The translations under genes were made by a program, and so were the position numbers. Below, one piece after another: positions 8,176 through 17,052 of a DNA stretch of 64,000 nucleotides. This stretch comes from Stutzerimonas stutzeri. GTDB taxonomy: Bacteria > Pseudomonadota > Gammaproteobacteria > Pseudomonadales > Pseudomonadaceae. A model generated the notes under the pieces. That model had not been told where the DNA came from. It ran no database searches and was given only the letters and a program-made list of their open reading frames with translations. The stretch spans positions 1 to 64,000 of the forward strand of contig NZ_JAMOHY010000010.1 of the NCBI RefSeq assembly GCF_024448695.1, given 5' to 3'. Within the stretch, counting starts at the first letter, position 1. Each line of letters starts with the position of its first letter.

Positions 8176-9696
8176 TTGCCCGACGACGCCCGCCACGTTT
8201 CCGAACTCTACGACATCGCCGTCATCGGCGGCGGTATCAACGGCGTGGGCATCGCCGCCGATGCAGCGGGGCGTGGCCTGAGGGTATTTCTCTGCGAGCG
8301 CGACGACCTCGCCAGTCACACCTCATCAGCCAGCAGCAAGCTGATTCACGGCGGGCTGCGCTATCTCGAGCACTTCGAGTTCCGTCTGGTCCGCGAAGCG
8401 CTGGCCGAGCGTGAAGTCCTGCTGGCCAAGGCGCCGCACCTGGTCAAGCCGATGCATTTCATACTCCCCCACCAGCCACACTTGCGACCGGCGTGGATGA
8501 TCCGCGCCGGCCTGTTTCTCTACGACAACCTCGGCGAGCGCAAGAAACTGAGCGCCTCGCGCGGCCTGCGCTTCGGCGACGAGAGCCCTCTGAAACCGGG
8601 CATCACGCGCGGTTTCGAATATTCCGACTGCTGGGTGGACGATGCGCGGCTGGTGGTGCTCAACGCCATGGCTGCACGCGAAAAAGGCGCCCATATCCAT
8701 ACCCGCACGCAATGCCTGAGCGCCAGGCGAGTCGGCGAAATCTGGCATGTCGAGCTGCAGCGAGAAGACGGGCGTTGTTTCTCGTTACGCGCCAGGGCAC
8801 TGGTCAATGCTGCCGGGCCCTGGGTAGCGCAGTTCATTGGCGACAGCCTGAAACAACACTCGCCGTACAGCATCCGCTTGATCCAGGGCAGTCACATCAT
8901 CGTGCCGCGTCTGTACGAGGGCGAGCAGGCCTATATCATGCAGAACGAGGATCGGCGCATTGTCTTCGCCATTCCGTATCTGGGGCGCTACACGATGATC
9001 GGCACCACTGATCGCGAGTACCACGGCGATCCGGCGCAGGTACACATCAGCGACGAGGAGATCGTCTACCTGCTGGGCGTGAGCAACTCACACTTTCGCA
9101 GACAGCTGGCCCCGCAGGACATCCTGCATACGTTTGCCGGCGTGCGACCGCTGTGTGATGACGAATCCGATAATCCCTCAGTCATTACCCGCGACTACAC
9201 GCTGTCACTGACCGCTGAAGCGAAACAGGCGCCGCTGCTGTCGGTATTCGGTGGCAAGCTCACCACCTACCGCAAGCTGGCGGAATCGGCGATGGCGCAG
9301 CTCGCACCCTACTTCCCGAACATGGCGGGGGCCTGGACGAAAGCTGCCCCGCTTCCGGGGGCTGAGAACATGAGCACCACCAGCGCACTGGCCGAAGCGC
9401 TGGTCGCGAAGGTAAAGGGCATCGACCTGAACCTGGCGCAACGCTGGGCCAGCCTCTACGGCAGCCGCGCGTGGCACATGCTGGGTGAGGCTTGCTGCGT
9501 GTCCGAGCTGGGCGAGCAGTTTGGCCAGGACCTCTACGCGCAGGAAGTGGATTACCTTCGCCAGCAGGAGTGGGCAACCCGCCTGGACGACATCCTCTGG
9601 CGCCGCACCAAGCTCGGCCTGGCCTTCACGCCCGAGCAAGCCGCCCGAGTGCAACATTACCTCTCGACGACGAAGGTAAAGGAGCACGCTGCCTGA
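8176..9696 (+). CDS. glpD: Aerobic glycerol-3-phosphate dehydrogenase
   Basis: This FAD-dependent enzyme of the inner-membrane face oxidises glycerol-3-phosphate to dihydroxyacetone phosphate and feeds electrons to ubiquinone. The Rossmann motif IAVIGGGINGVGIAADAAGRG is at ~15-35, followed by SSASSKLIHGGLRYLE, both diagnostic of GlpD. I choose TTG 8176 because GAGGAG at 8164-8169 lies 6 bases upstream; this gives 506 aa. The alternative GTG 8158 would add six residues but has no ribosome site. The enzyme completes the glpK pathway. No GlpR operator was recognised upstream. Confidence 0.95.
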   Translation: MPDDARHVSELYDIAVIGGGINGVGIAADAAGRGLRVFLCERDDLASHTSSASSKLIHGGLRYLEHFEFRLVREALAEREVLLAKAPHLVKPMHFILPHQPHLRPAWMIRAGLFLYDNLGERKKLSASRGLRFGDESPLKPGITRGFEYSDCWVDDARLVVLNAMAAREKGAHIHTRTQCLSARRVGEIWHVELQREDGRCFSLRARALVNAAGPWVAQFIGDSLKQHSPYSIRLIQGSHIIVPRLYEGEQAYIMQNEDRRIVFAIPYLGRYTMIGTTDREYHGDPAQVHISDEEIVYLLGVSNSHFRRQLAPQDILHTFAGVRPLCDDESDNPSVITRDYTLSLTAEAKQAPLLSVFGGKLTTYRKLAESAMAQLAPYFPNMAGAWTKAAPLPGAENMSTTSALAEALVAKVKGIDLNLAQRWASLYGSRAWHMLGEACCVSELGEQFGQDLYAQEVDYLRQQEWATRLDDILWRRTKLGLAFTPEQAARVQHYLSTTKVKEHAA

Positions 9697-9765
9697 CCAA
9701 TCGCGTTTCGGATCGCATCTGATTACGGTAGGCTCAGCGTCTTCTCAAGACGGAGTATCACCCCC

Positions 9766-10047
9766 ATGGCCAGAGCCACTGCCCGCCACATCCTGGTTCC
9801 CACCGAAGCCAAGTGCAACGAACTGAAAGCTGCTATCGAAGGCGGCGCCGATTTCGCTCAGGTTGCCAAAGACAACTCCACCTGCCCGTCTGGCCGTCAG
9901 GGCGGCGACCTGGGCTCGTTCGGTCCCGGCCAGATGGTCAGGGAATTCGACACCGTGGTATTCAGCGCGCCGATCAACGTCGTGCAGGGCCCGGTCAAGA
10001 CCCAGTTCGGCTACCACCTGCTGGAAGTCACTAGCCGCCAGGACTGA
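9766..10047 (+). CDS. ppiC: PpiC-type parvulin peptidyl-prolyl isomerase
   Basis: This 93-aa single-domain cytoplasmic parvulin catalyses cis-trans isomerisation of X-Pro bonds. Family landmarks are ARHILV (~6-11), GADFAQVAKDNSTCPSG (~31-47), GGDLGSFGPGQMV (~49-61), and a C-terminal TQFGYHLLEV. There is no signal peptide and no SurA-type chaperone domain, so it matches small PpiC proteins rather than periplasmic SurA or PpiD. Transcribed alone, 70 bp after glpD. Confidence 0.95.
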   Translation: MARATARHILVPTEAKCNELKAAIEGGADFAQVAKDNSTCPSGRQGGDLGSFGPGQMVREFDTVVFSAPINVVQGPVKTQFGYHLLEVTSRQD

Positions 10048-10055
10048 TCACCGGT

Positions 10056-10130
10056 CTTTCGCGACTGAAGTCACTCCCACGGGTTGAGCATGCCTCGGCC
10101 TTACTGTGGGAGTGGCTTGAGCCACGAAAC
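10056..10130. repeat. REPIN: two REP palindromes in inverted orientation
   Basis: The right copy (10106-10130) reads GTGGGAGTGGCTTGAGCCAC then GAAAC. The left copy (10056-10080), read on the minus strand, is GTGGGAGTGACTTCAGTCGC then GAAAG. The two are divergent copies of the Pseudomonas GTGGGAG-type REP, separated by 25 bp, the REPIN arrangement. It lies just after ppiC and may also end its transcript. Confidence 0.8.
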
Positions 10131-10244
10131 GTTTTCCCCAATGCTTCCCCTCCCCTCCGACCTCTCTGCCAGCCAACCAACCTGAACGCATTGCACAGGC
10201 TATCCTCAACAGGACGAACCACGGCAGCATCGGAGGAAACCCTC

Positions 10245-10616
10245 ATGTTCCATGTAACCCGTATCGGCAGCACACGCATCGACGTGGACTTTTCCGGCAA
10301 GCTCGACAGCAGCGAAATGCGCTTCGCCCTCGACGAGCTGATGAAGAAATCCGAAGGTATCGAACATGGGCAGATGCTCTACCGAATTGGCGATTTCGAT
10401 CTGCCGACGCTGGGCGCGGTAGCCGTCGAACTGTCACGCATTCCCGAGGTGTTTCGCTTTATCCGCCGTTTCGACCGCTGCGCGGTGGTCTGCGCACGTG
10501 AATGGGTACGCAAGGCCAGCATGCTCGAAGGTGCTTTGATACCGGGCCTGGCGGTCAAGGCATTCGATACACATCAGCTCACCGAAGCGCATAACTGGCT
10601 GGAAGGGGCGGAGTAA
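10245..10616 (+). CDS. SpoIIAA-like (STAS/CRAL-TRIO-type) domain protein
   Basis: The 123-aa product begins MFHVTRIGSTRIDVDFSGKL and looks like SpoIIAA-like proteins (STAS/Sec14-related fold), with DELMKKSEGIEHGQMLYRIG and a C-terminal AFDTHQLTEAHNWLEG. GGAGG at 10232-10236 supports ATG 10245 over an earlier in-frame start. Such proteins are common in proteobacteria, often near oxidative-stress or lipid functions, but lack a defined activity. Stand-alone gene. Confidence 0.75.
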   Translation: MFHVTRIGSTRIDVDFSGKLDSSEMRFALDELMKKSEGIEHGQMLYRIGDFDLPTLGAVAVELSRIPEVFRFIRRFDRCAVVCAREWVRKASMLEGALIPGLAVKAFDTHQLTEAHNWLEGAE

Positions 10617-10689
10617 CTCGCAGCTTTTGGAACGAACAGAGGCGATCTCAGTCGGAAATAGTGAACCCACTGCAACAGGAGTCCTCCTC

Positions 10690-10776
10690 ATGCTGAAGTT
10701 TCTGGGCAGCACTATCGGCATCATTTTTCTAATCGGCCTGTTGGTGGTCATCGGCCTGTTCATGCTGATTTTCTGA
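10690..10776 (+). CDS. 28-residue hydrophobic small protein
   Basis: ATG 10690 with AGGAG at 10677-10681 opens a 28-codon frame: MLKFLGSTIGII, FLIGLLVVIGLF, MLIF, then TGA. After Lys3 the whole peptide is one transmembrane helix with no charged residue. It has a good ribosome site, correct spacing and a free intergenic position between two genes on the same strand. It may be an inner-membrane microprotein. No function can be assigned. Confidence 0.6.
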   Translation: MLKFLGSTIGIIFLIGLLVVIGLFMLIF

Positions 10777-10852
10777 CACGGGCATCCTCGAACGGGGCCG
10801 CAACGCTTTGCTTTCCCCGTTTGAGCACACTGAATCATGCGAGGAACCTTCG

Positions 10853-11317
10853 ATGAGCCTGTTCAGCAAGATAAAGGACAAACTGGGCCTGGGTGTGAGC
10901 AACGAGGCGCACAAGTCTTCCGCTCCGAATTCGGGCATTGATCAGCACCCCACCGATTCGATCGTCGACTCCGAACGACCAAATACAGTCAACAACGCCA
11001 CCAGCGCGCCATCCACTGCGACCCCATCCGCCGCTTCTTCAGCCGCGCCTGTCACTGCAGTGGATGTGCCGGCGAAGCTCGACGGCATGGCCGCAGGTCA
11101 TTCTGAACAGCTGAACTGGCGCACCTCCATCGTCGATCTGCTCAAGCTGCTCGGCCTGGACAGCAGCCTGCCGGCACGCAAGGAGCTGGTTACCGAACTG
11201 GGATGCCCAGCCGAGCAGATGGCAGACTCTGCGCAGATGAATATCTGGCTGCATCGCGCCGTGATGCACAAGCTGGCCGAGCACGGTGGCAACGTACCGC
11301 CGGAGCTTCGTGGCTGA
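10853..11317 (+). CDS. DUF3597 domain protein
   Basis: This 154-aa protein starts MSLFSKIKDKLGLG at ATG 10853 with GAGGAA at 10841-10846. Residues ~15-65 are a low-complexity Ser/Ala/Thr/Pro linker. The C-terminal half, LDGMAAGHSEQLNWRTSIVD and LLGLDSSLPARKELVTELG, is the DUF3597 domain (helical, LysM-like context in relatives). Function unknown. Confidence 0.85.
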   Translation: MSLFSKIKDKLGLGVSNEAHKSSAPNSGIDQHPTDSIVDSERPNTVNNATSAPSTATPSAASSAAPVTAVDVPAKLDGMAAGHSEQLNWRTSIVDLLKLLGLDSSLPARKELVTELGCPAEQMADSAQMNIWLHRAVMHKLAEHGGNVPPELRG

Positions 11318-11341
11318 CGCCTTGGCGAACCGCTGCGCCGG

Positions 11342-12157
11342 TCAATCGTCCAGCGACGGACCGATCATGCCGGCCAGCTGTTCGTAAACACCCGGACAGG
11401 CCACCAAGTACGGATTGCCTCGCAACAACCCGTCGTTGCGGAAAAAGTCATTCACCTGTCCGCCTGCCTCCTTGATCAGAACCAGGCCAGCCAGACAATC
11501 CCAGCTTTTGAGCTCGGTTTCGTAGTAACCGAGCAGGCGCCCTGCCGCGACGTAAGCCGTCATCAGAGCACCAGAGCCATTGCGGAAAAACATTCCACCT
11601 TCGGCCAGCAGCTTTTCCAGAAAAGGAATGAAATGTTCCTTGCCGCGAGGATGAAAGGTGCCGGTACCCGTCAGACCCTGCGCCACATGCGTAGCTGCGC
11701 TGACCCGCAATGGCATGTCGTTGACGAATGCCCCCTGTCCCAGACAACCATGGAAGAGCTCGTCATGATTGGGATCGGCAATGGCCCCCAGATGGGGCTT
11801 GCCGTCAATCAACAGCCCGATGGACACACACCAGTTATGCAGGCCATTGACGAAGCAGGCCGTACCATCAATGGGGTCGATAACCCACACACAACGGGCG
11901 GAAAGAGCGGAGCTGCCGCTCTCCTCCCCGAGAAAGCCATCTTCCGGAAAATGTTCGGTTAGCCGTGCACGAATGAAGTCTTCTATCTGTCTGTCGGCGA
12001 TGCTGACGACATCCTGCAGATCATCACCCTTGTGCTCGACCAGCAAATCATTGCGCTGGCGGTAATAGCTCATTCCCAGGCGCGCCGCTTCCAGCGCGAG
12101 ATGCCTGGCACAGCTGTAACGCGCCTCGATATCGAGGATCGGTGGTACGGAGTTCAT
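11342..12157 (-). CDS. Inositol-monophosphatase family phosphatase
   Basis: This 271-aa Mg-dependent phosphatase has all metal-site motifs: GEESG at 77-81, DPIDGT at 94-99 and SWDCLAG at 218-224. The family includes SuhB, CysQ and histidinol-phosphatase HisN. Sequence alone does not settle the substrate, and FRNGSGALMTAYVAAGRLLG is compatible with any of them. Transcribed on the minus strand, convergent with the DUF3597 gene. Confidence 0.88.
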   Translation of the reverse strand: MNSVPPILDIEARYSCARHLALEAARLGMSYYRQRNDLLVEHKGDDLQDVVSIADRQIEDFIRARLTEHFPEDGFLGEESGSSALSARCVWVIDPIDGTACFVNGLHNWCVSIGLLIDGKPHLGAIADPNHDELFHGCLGQGAFVNDMPLRVSAATHVAQGLTGTGTFHPRGKEHFIPFLEKLLAEGGMFFRNGSGALMTAYVAAGRLLGYYETELKSWDCLAGLVLIKEAGGQVNDFFRNDGLLRGNPYLVACPGVYEQLAGMIGPSLDD

Positions 12158-12252
12158 GATTTCCCTTGTGAAGCGTCGCGCTGCAGGGCGCAGAAGTGCG
12201 GATTCTAACAGTCAGACGACAGCAGGGCTCCGGAGCGCCAGCCTGAACGGAC

Positions 12253-12513
12253 TCAGCCCCGTGAGGTGTCGTCACTGATCTCTTCATGCAGGCGCACGTT
12301 CAGCTCATCCACCACAGGCGCCCATTCAGCGTCATCCAGCAGTTGCTCCTTGAGAAAAGAGCCCTGAGCTTCACTCCAGAACGGCGCTTCGGAAACCTTC
12401 ATGTGATTGGGTAGCGGTCGGTGAGTGGCTATAAATTCATCAATACTGGCTGGGTCGGCGGGCAGACCGAGTTGCTCAAACAAGGTGCCAAGGTCTTTGT
12501 GGGGTAATTCCAT
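12253..12513 (-). CDS. DUF2789 family protein
   Basis: This 86-aa protein starts at the ATG ending at 12513, which has GGAG eight bases upstream. Signature: LGTLFEQLGLP, IDEFIATHRPL, SEAPFWSEAQGSFLKEQL, DDAEWAPVVDELN. DUF2789 is a small acidic cytoplasmic family of unknown function found mainly in gamma-proteobacteria. Confidence 0.85.
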   Translation of the reverse strand: MELPHKDLGTLFEQLGLPADPASIDEFIATHRPLPNHMKVSEAPFWSEAQGSFLKEQLLDDAEWAPVVDELNVRLHEEISDDTSRG

Positions 12514-12617
12514 GGTGCAAGCTCCAGAACTATCGGGACGATTCATTCTGTAGAGGGAGCACGCCGCGTACAGTTCAACCGTAAGCGAATCGAGACGATG
12601 ACAGGCTATTGCGAGGA

Positions 12618-12642
12618 ACAGGCATCGCCAGGCGATGCCTGT
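12618..12642. repeat. Perfect 12-bp inverted repeat between hpf-like gene and DUF2789
   Basis: ACAGGCATCGCC, one A, then GGCGATGCCTGT. It lies 58 bases beyond the stop codon of the HPF-like gene on the minus strand. It has no T-run, so it may be an mRNA-stabilising hairpin or a protein-binding palindrome rather than a standard terminator. Confidence 0.6.
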
Positions 12643-12700
12643 CTGTTGCGAGGGGATTTCAGCCAGCGCGCCGGCTGGCGTCAGGTTTCAACAACAGCTG

Positions 12701-13117
12701 TCAGGATGAGCGCAATTGCTCATCGGCAAGAAAATCTTCCTCCAGTAGTGCATCCCGACCTTCGACCTCAAGGGTCTCGCCTTCAAGCGGCACCGGTGCC
12801 GAACGCTTGCTGCGCAGCTTGCCGAATTGATGTTGCAGCGCATTGTTCAGTTTGCCGATGGCGCCATCAACCGCCATCTCCAGGGATTCGGCCTTGTGTG
12901 TAACCGAGATGGGTTGCAGCCCCTTGGGTCGCGCCTCAATCTGGCAACGCTTGTCCTGCGCGCCAGCCTTGACCCCGTTTTCGTCGTTCAGATGGACCAC
13001 TACCCGAGTGACTTCGTCGTCGAACCGATCCAGCTTGTCGGCAACATTGGCACTGACCCACTCGGCAAGGCGGGCGCTTCCCTCGATGTGGTTATCGCTG
13101 TGAACTTGGATCTGCAT
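12701..13117 (-). CDS. HPF/RaiA-family ribosome-associated protein
   Basis: This 138-aa protein has the S30AE fold pattern: MQIQVHSDNHIEGSARLAEW, VVVHLNDENG, and KAESLEMAVDGAIGKLNNAL. Members bind the 30S decoding region in stationary phase and dimerise or protect ribosomes. The acidic C-terminal extension (from ~112) is longer than in RaiA but lacks the full long-HPF domain. It is monocistronic and not next to rpoN, so it is probably not the canonical hpf of this genome. Confidence 0.85.
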   Translation of the reverse strand: MQIQVHSDNHIEGSARLAEWVSANVADKLDRFDDEVTRVVVHLNDENGVKAGAQDKRCQIEARPKGLQPISVTHKAESLEMAVDGAIGKLNNALQHQFGKLRSKRSAPVPLEGETLEVEGRDALLEEDFLADEQLRSS

Positions 13118-13272
13118 ACGCTCTTCCTTCTAAACGCTCTAGGTAACCACCGCTCAGCCTCGAACGGCCTGACCTAGAAATGCCACTGTTGACCGTATTA
13201 AGCAAGGGCAATACAGAAACAAAGATCGTCAGCACAGCGCAACTTGCTCGCAGTCAAGAGAACGGCTCCTTG

Positions 13273-14055
13273 TCAGCCGTCCGGCTGCAGCTTCTTTTTG
13301 GGGTAAATGTCGTAGCGGCTGGATTTGCCTTCCAGGCTATAGCCCGGTTTGACGCCCTCGATGGCCGGCGCCTTGCGCGGTCGCTTCACCACCACTCGGT
13401 GACTGGCCAGCGCCAGCGCCTCGGTCAGCAAGGAAGCCGCATCCGGATCGTCACCTACAAAAGGCCGGAACAGGCGCATTTCCTTTTTCACCAGCGCGCT
13501 CTTTTCCCGGTGCGGAAACATCGGGTCCAGATAAATGACCTGTGGTGGCTCGCCCTGCCACTGGCGCATCAGCTCAATGGCATCGCCCTGCTGCAACTGC
13601 ATGCGGGCTACGATGAACGCGACCTCCGGGTCCTGCCGGCCACGCGCCAGACCGTCCTCCAACAGCGCAGCAATCAGCGGCTGTCGCTCGCAAAGGCTCA
13701 TTTCGCAGCCCAGGGTTGCCAGCACGAAGGCATCGCGTCCCAGCCCCGCCGTAGCATCCAGCACGCGGGGGCGAATGCCTGGCTGAATGCCCACCGCCTT
13801 GGCGATCATCTGTCCGCTGCCGCCACCAAACTGGCGTCTGTGGGCCGCACCACCTTCAACAAAATCCACCCGGACCGGTCCAGGTGCCTGGTCACCGAGC
13901 TGCTGCAGTTGCAGGCCGTTCGCCCCCAACTGCAGCGCGAAGTAGGCTTCATCCGCCTGCAAGGGCAGATCAAGGCGCAGCGCCCAGTTTCGGGCCTGTT
14001 CATCGAATGCCGGCGTCAACGCCTCAACGCGTATCAATGGAAATGAAGCAGACAT
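13273..14055 (-). CDS. rsmJ: 16S rRNA (guanine1516-N2)-methyltransferase
   Basis: This 260-aa SAM-dependent enzyme methylates G1516 of 16S r[20 protein letters not shown] precedes motif [14 protein letters not shown] (98-110). The catalytic-type [18 protein letters not shown] (~176-193) is characteristic of RsmJ. A single-gene unit on the minus strand. Confidence 0.93.
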   Translation of the reverse strand: MSASFPLIRVEALTPAFDEQARNWALRLDLPLQADEAYFALQLGANGLQLQQLGDQAPGPVRVDFVEGGAAHRRQFGGGSGQMIAKAVGIQPGIRPRVLDATAGLGRDAFVLATLGCEMSLCERQPLIAALLEDGLARGRQDPEVAFIVARMQLQQGDAIELMRQWQGEPPQVIYLDPMFPHREKSALVKKEMRLFRPFVGDDPDAASLLTEALALASHRVVVKRPRKAPAIEGVKPGYSLEGKSSRYDIYPKKKLQPDG

Positions 14056-14103
14056 AGGGAACCCGCGACCGAAAACTGGGCATTTTGCCAGAGCCGGCTC
14101 AAC

Positions 14104-14145
14104 AGGCTGTTAAAAAACTGCCGCGACTACGTTTTTCAACAGCTG
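14104..14145. terminator. Inverted repeat with A/T-rich arms, possible terminator
   Basis: CTGTTAAAAAAC (14107-14118) pairs with GTTTTTCAACAG (14131-14142) with one mismatch, around a GC-rich loop. It sits between rsmJ and the extensin-like gene, both on the minus strand, and could terminate the latter. I recall similar CTGTTGAAAAAC-type palindromes as dispersed in Pseudomonas genomes; that is recall, not checked. Confidence 0.5.
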
Positions 14146-14146
14146 C

Positions 14147-14839
14147 TTAACGACACATACCGAAACCACCCATGTCCACATGAAAGTGATCATGATGCGC
14201 GGCGTTGTATTCGGGGCTCAGGGTCACCCGGAAGGCATCGCAGGCCGCTGCTTTGACCTTGCGCAGAAAGCGCGCCTTGTCGTCATCGCCTGCCCAGTCG
14301 CGCGCGACGGTGATACGGGTGCCGTCCTGCAGGTGAAAGCCGGCCAGGTCCAGCGCATTGGCCGAGGCATGCTGGCTGCGCCTGTTGCTGCGGGCAATAT
14401 TACGGCAGGCAAAACTGCCAAAATGATCGATACGCACCACAGGCTGACCAAACGTCTGCTGCGCCGCCGGCTGCAGCCCATGGCGCTCAAACAGCGCATA
14501 GGCCGCCGCAAGTGGGCAGGTTGCGAGAAAGGCACCGTTAAAGCTGACCGCAGAGCGAGAGACCCTTACAGCATTCTCCACCGGACAACCCGCTTGCGGC
14601 GTACTGTCGGGCACGGACACATAGTCGAGATCAGAGGTCTTCAATGCCTGCTCGCAAAGCAGACGATCCTGTTGCAGGCGCTTCAGCTTGAAGGACGTAA
14701 GCAGGGTCGGTGCCTCACGAATATCCAGAGGCGCCCAGGGATTCCACTTTGCCGGAATGTCGAGATGACCGCGCCAGACCGCATAGACGAATACCGCCAG
14801 CGCAGCCAGCAGCAGGAGAAGAAAGCGGCTGAAAGTCAT
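14147..14839 (-). CDS. Extensin-like family protein, membrane-anchored
   Basis: The start is placed at MTFSRFLLLLLAALAVFVYA, giving 230 aa with an N-terminal signal anchor (~5-25). The C-terminal domain has SNRRSQHASANALDLAGFHL and ends YNAAHHDHFHVDMGGFG. These His/Asp motifs resemble VanY/MepA-type zinc peptidases, and bacterial extensin-like C-terminal domains share them. It may process peptidoglycan in the periplasm, which is an inference from the motif. Confidence 0.8.
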   Translation of the reverse strand: MTFSRFLLLLLAALAVFVYAVWRGHLDIPAKWNPWAPLDIREAPTLLTSFKLKRLQQDRLLCEQALKTSDLDYVSVPDSTPQAGCPVENAVRVSRSAVSFNGAFLATCPLAAAYALFERHGLQPAAQQTFGQPVVRIDHFGSFACRNIARSNRRSQHASANALDLAGFHLQDGTRITVARDWAGDDDKARFLRKVKAAACDAFRVTLSPEYNAAHHDHFHVDMGGFGMCR

Positions 14840-14896
14840 GCAGGTTAAGGCAGCATGGGCACGCCAAGGTTGCACTGAATCGAGACTTTCAGTCGA

Positions 14897-15256
14897 TCAG
14901 GCGTAGAGATCCAGCCCCAGCACCTCATGGGCATCCAGATCGATGGTAAAGCTGGCAGTGGTCCCGTAGCTTTGCAATGCTTGCGCGGCGCGGCTGCTCA
15001 GTGGCCGCTCCATCATTGCCTCGAAACGAGCAGGCATGAAGTCGCCGGGTACTATCGAGGTCTGCTCGACTACCTGTCCAGGCTGGGGGCGAGCCAGGTG
15101 CTCATAGGTAGAGCTGGCCGCATCGGCCTGAACAACCGCGAACTCGAACGCCTGCTCCGCCGTCCTTTCGCTTTCGCGATGAGGTACTGGCGCGCCGCCA
15201 AACTGGGCGGCGCGGTCAAGAGGATAAACAGAGGGGGCGAGACCGTTGAGGCGCAT
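14897..15256 (-). CDS. Conserved hypothetical protein
   Basis: The 119-aa product starts MRLNGLAPSVYPLDRAAQ and ends ASFTIDLDAHEVLGLDLYA. No signal peptide, membrane segment or catalytic motif is visible. It lies between tsaB and the extensin-like gene, all on the minus strand and closely spaced. Codon use matches the neighbours, so it is a real core gene of unknown function. Confidence 0.7.
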   Translation of the reverse strand: MRLNGLAPSVYPLDRAAQFGGAPVPHRESERTAEQAFEFAVVQADAASSTYEHLARPQPGQVVEQTSIVPGDFMPARFEAMMERPLSSRAAQALQSYGTTASFTIDLDAHEVLGLDLYA

Positions 15257-15333
15257 TATTTACCTTATCAAGTGCGCACCTGTTCAAGTGCGCAGACTCT
15301 AGCGGGCTGTCTCTTGCTTGGCAATGCCGTCGA

Positions 15334-16011
15334 TCAAGGGGCGGCCTTGGGCGTGGCGACATTGTCACGCAGATAGACCGGCTGGGCCTGATCGGCCACC
15401 ACCGCCTCTCCTCGCTGCCAGGCATGGCTGGCAAGCAACAACAGGTCTTCGGCATGGGGCAGCAGTGTGGCATCAAGGGCTGCCGGTTTGACGGCAAGAC
15501 GTTCACCATAGTTCCAGCCGGTGCCGGCGCCAAACCATCGCCCGGTGCCGTCACGCGGCAAGCTTGCCTGCTCCGGTGGCAGCACCGCCTCAAAGCCAGC
15601 CAGGCGCATTTCACCCTGCTGCAGGCGATAGCAGCCCCAGTAGACTTCGTCCATCCGTGCATCGATGGCCACGGCCACTTGCTCGGCTCCATGTTCGCGA
15701 TGCGCACGCTGCGCGATGGTCGCCAGGGTCGAAACCGGCAGAACGGGACGTTCGAGCGCAAAGGCCAGCCCCTGCACCACACCAACTGCAATCCGCACAC
15801 CGGTAAAGGCGCCCGGACCACGACCGAAGGCCAGCGCATCCACGGCTGTCAGGGCGATACCGGCCTCGGCCAGCAGCGTCTGGATCATTGGCAACAGCCG
15901 TTGTGCGTGCAGCCGTGGAATCACCTCGTAATGGCTCAGCACACGGCCTTCATGCATCAGCGCAACAGAACAGGCTTCAGTGGCTGTATCGAGGGCCAGC
16001 AAGGTGGTCAT
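15334..16011 (-). CDS. tsaB: tRNA threonylcarbamoyladenosine biosynthesis protein TsaB
   Basis: This 225-aa protein of the ASKHA fold begins TLLALDTATEACSVALMHEG and has AFGRGPGAFTGVRIAVG (~62-78), both diagnostic of TsaB. With TsaD and TsaE it forms the complex that installs t6A37 on ANN-decoding tRNAs. Upstream (16786 side) lies adk in the same orientation. Confidence 0.95.
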   Translation of the reverse strand: MTTLLALDTATEACSVALMHEGRVLSHYEVIPRLHAQRLLPMIQTLLAEAGIALTAVDALAFGRGPGAFTGVRIAVGVVQGLAFALERPVLPVSTLATIAQRAHREHGAEQVAVAIDARMDEVYWGCYRLQQGEMRLAGFEAVLPPEQASLPRDGTGRWFGAGTGWNYGERLAVKPAALDATLLPHAEDLLLLASHAWQRGEAVVADQAQPVYLRDNVATPKAAP

Positions 16012-16137
16012 TGCATTGTCCGGTGAAAAAACGGGCGAGCATTATAAGCCCGTCCACAATGCCCGGGTTCGGGAATTACCGAGTTATATAAACGACTACG
16101 ACCCGCAAGCGGGCCGTAGTTTGCAGCCGGAAGCCGA

Positions 16138-17052
<915 letters not shown>

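Noticed and set aside
12598-12903. A 101-residue plus-strand frame across the palindrome and the end of the HPF-like gene
   Set aside because: It overlaps a certain gene on the opposite strand and lacks a ribosome site.
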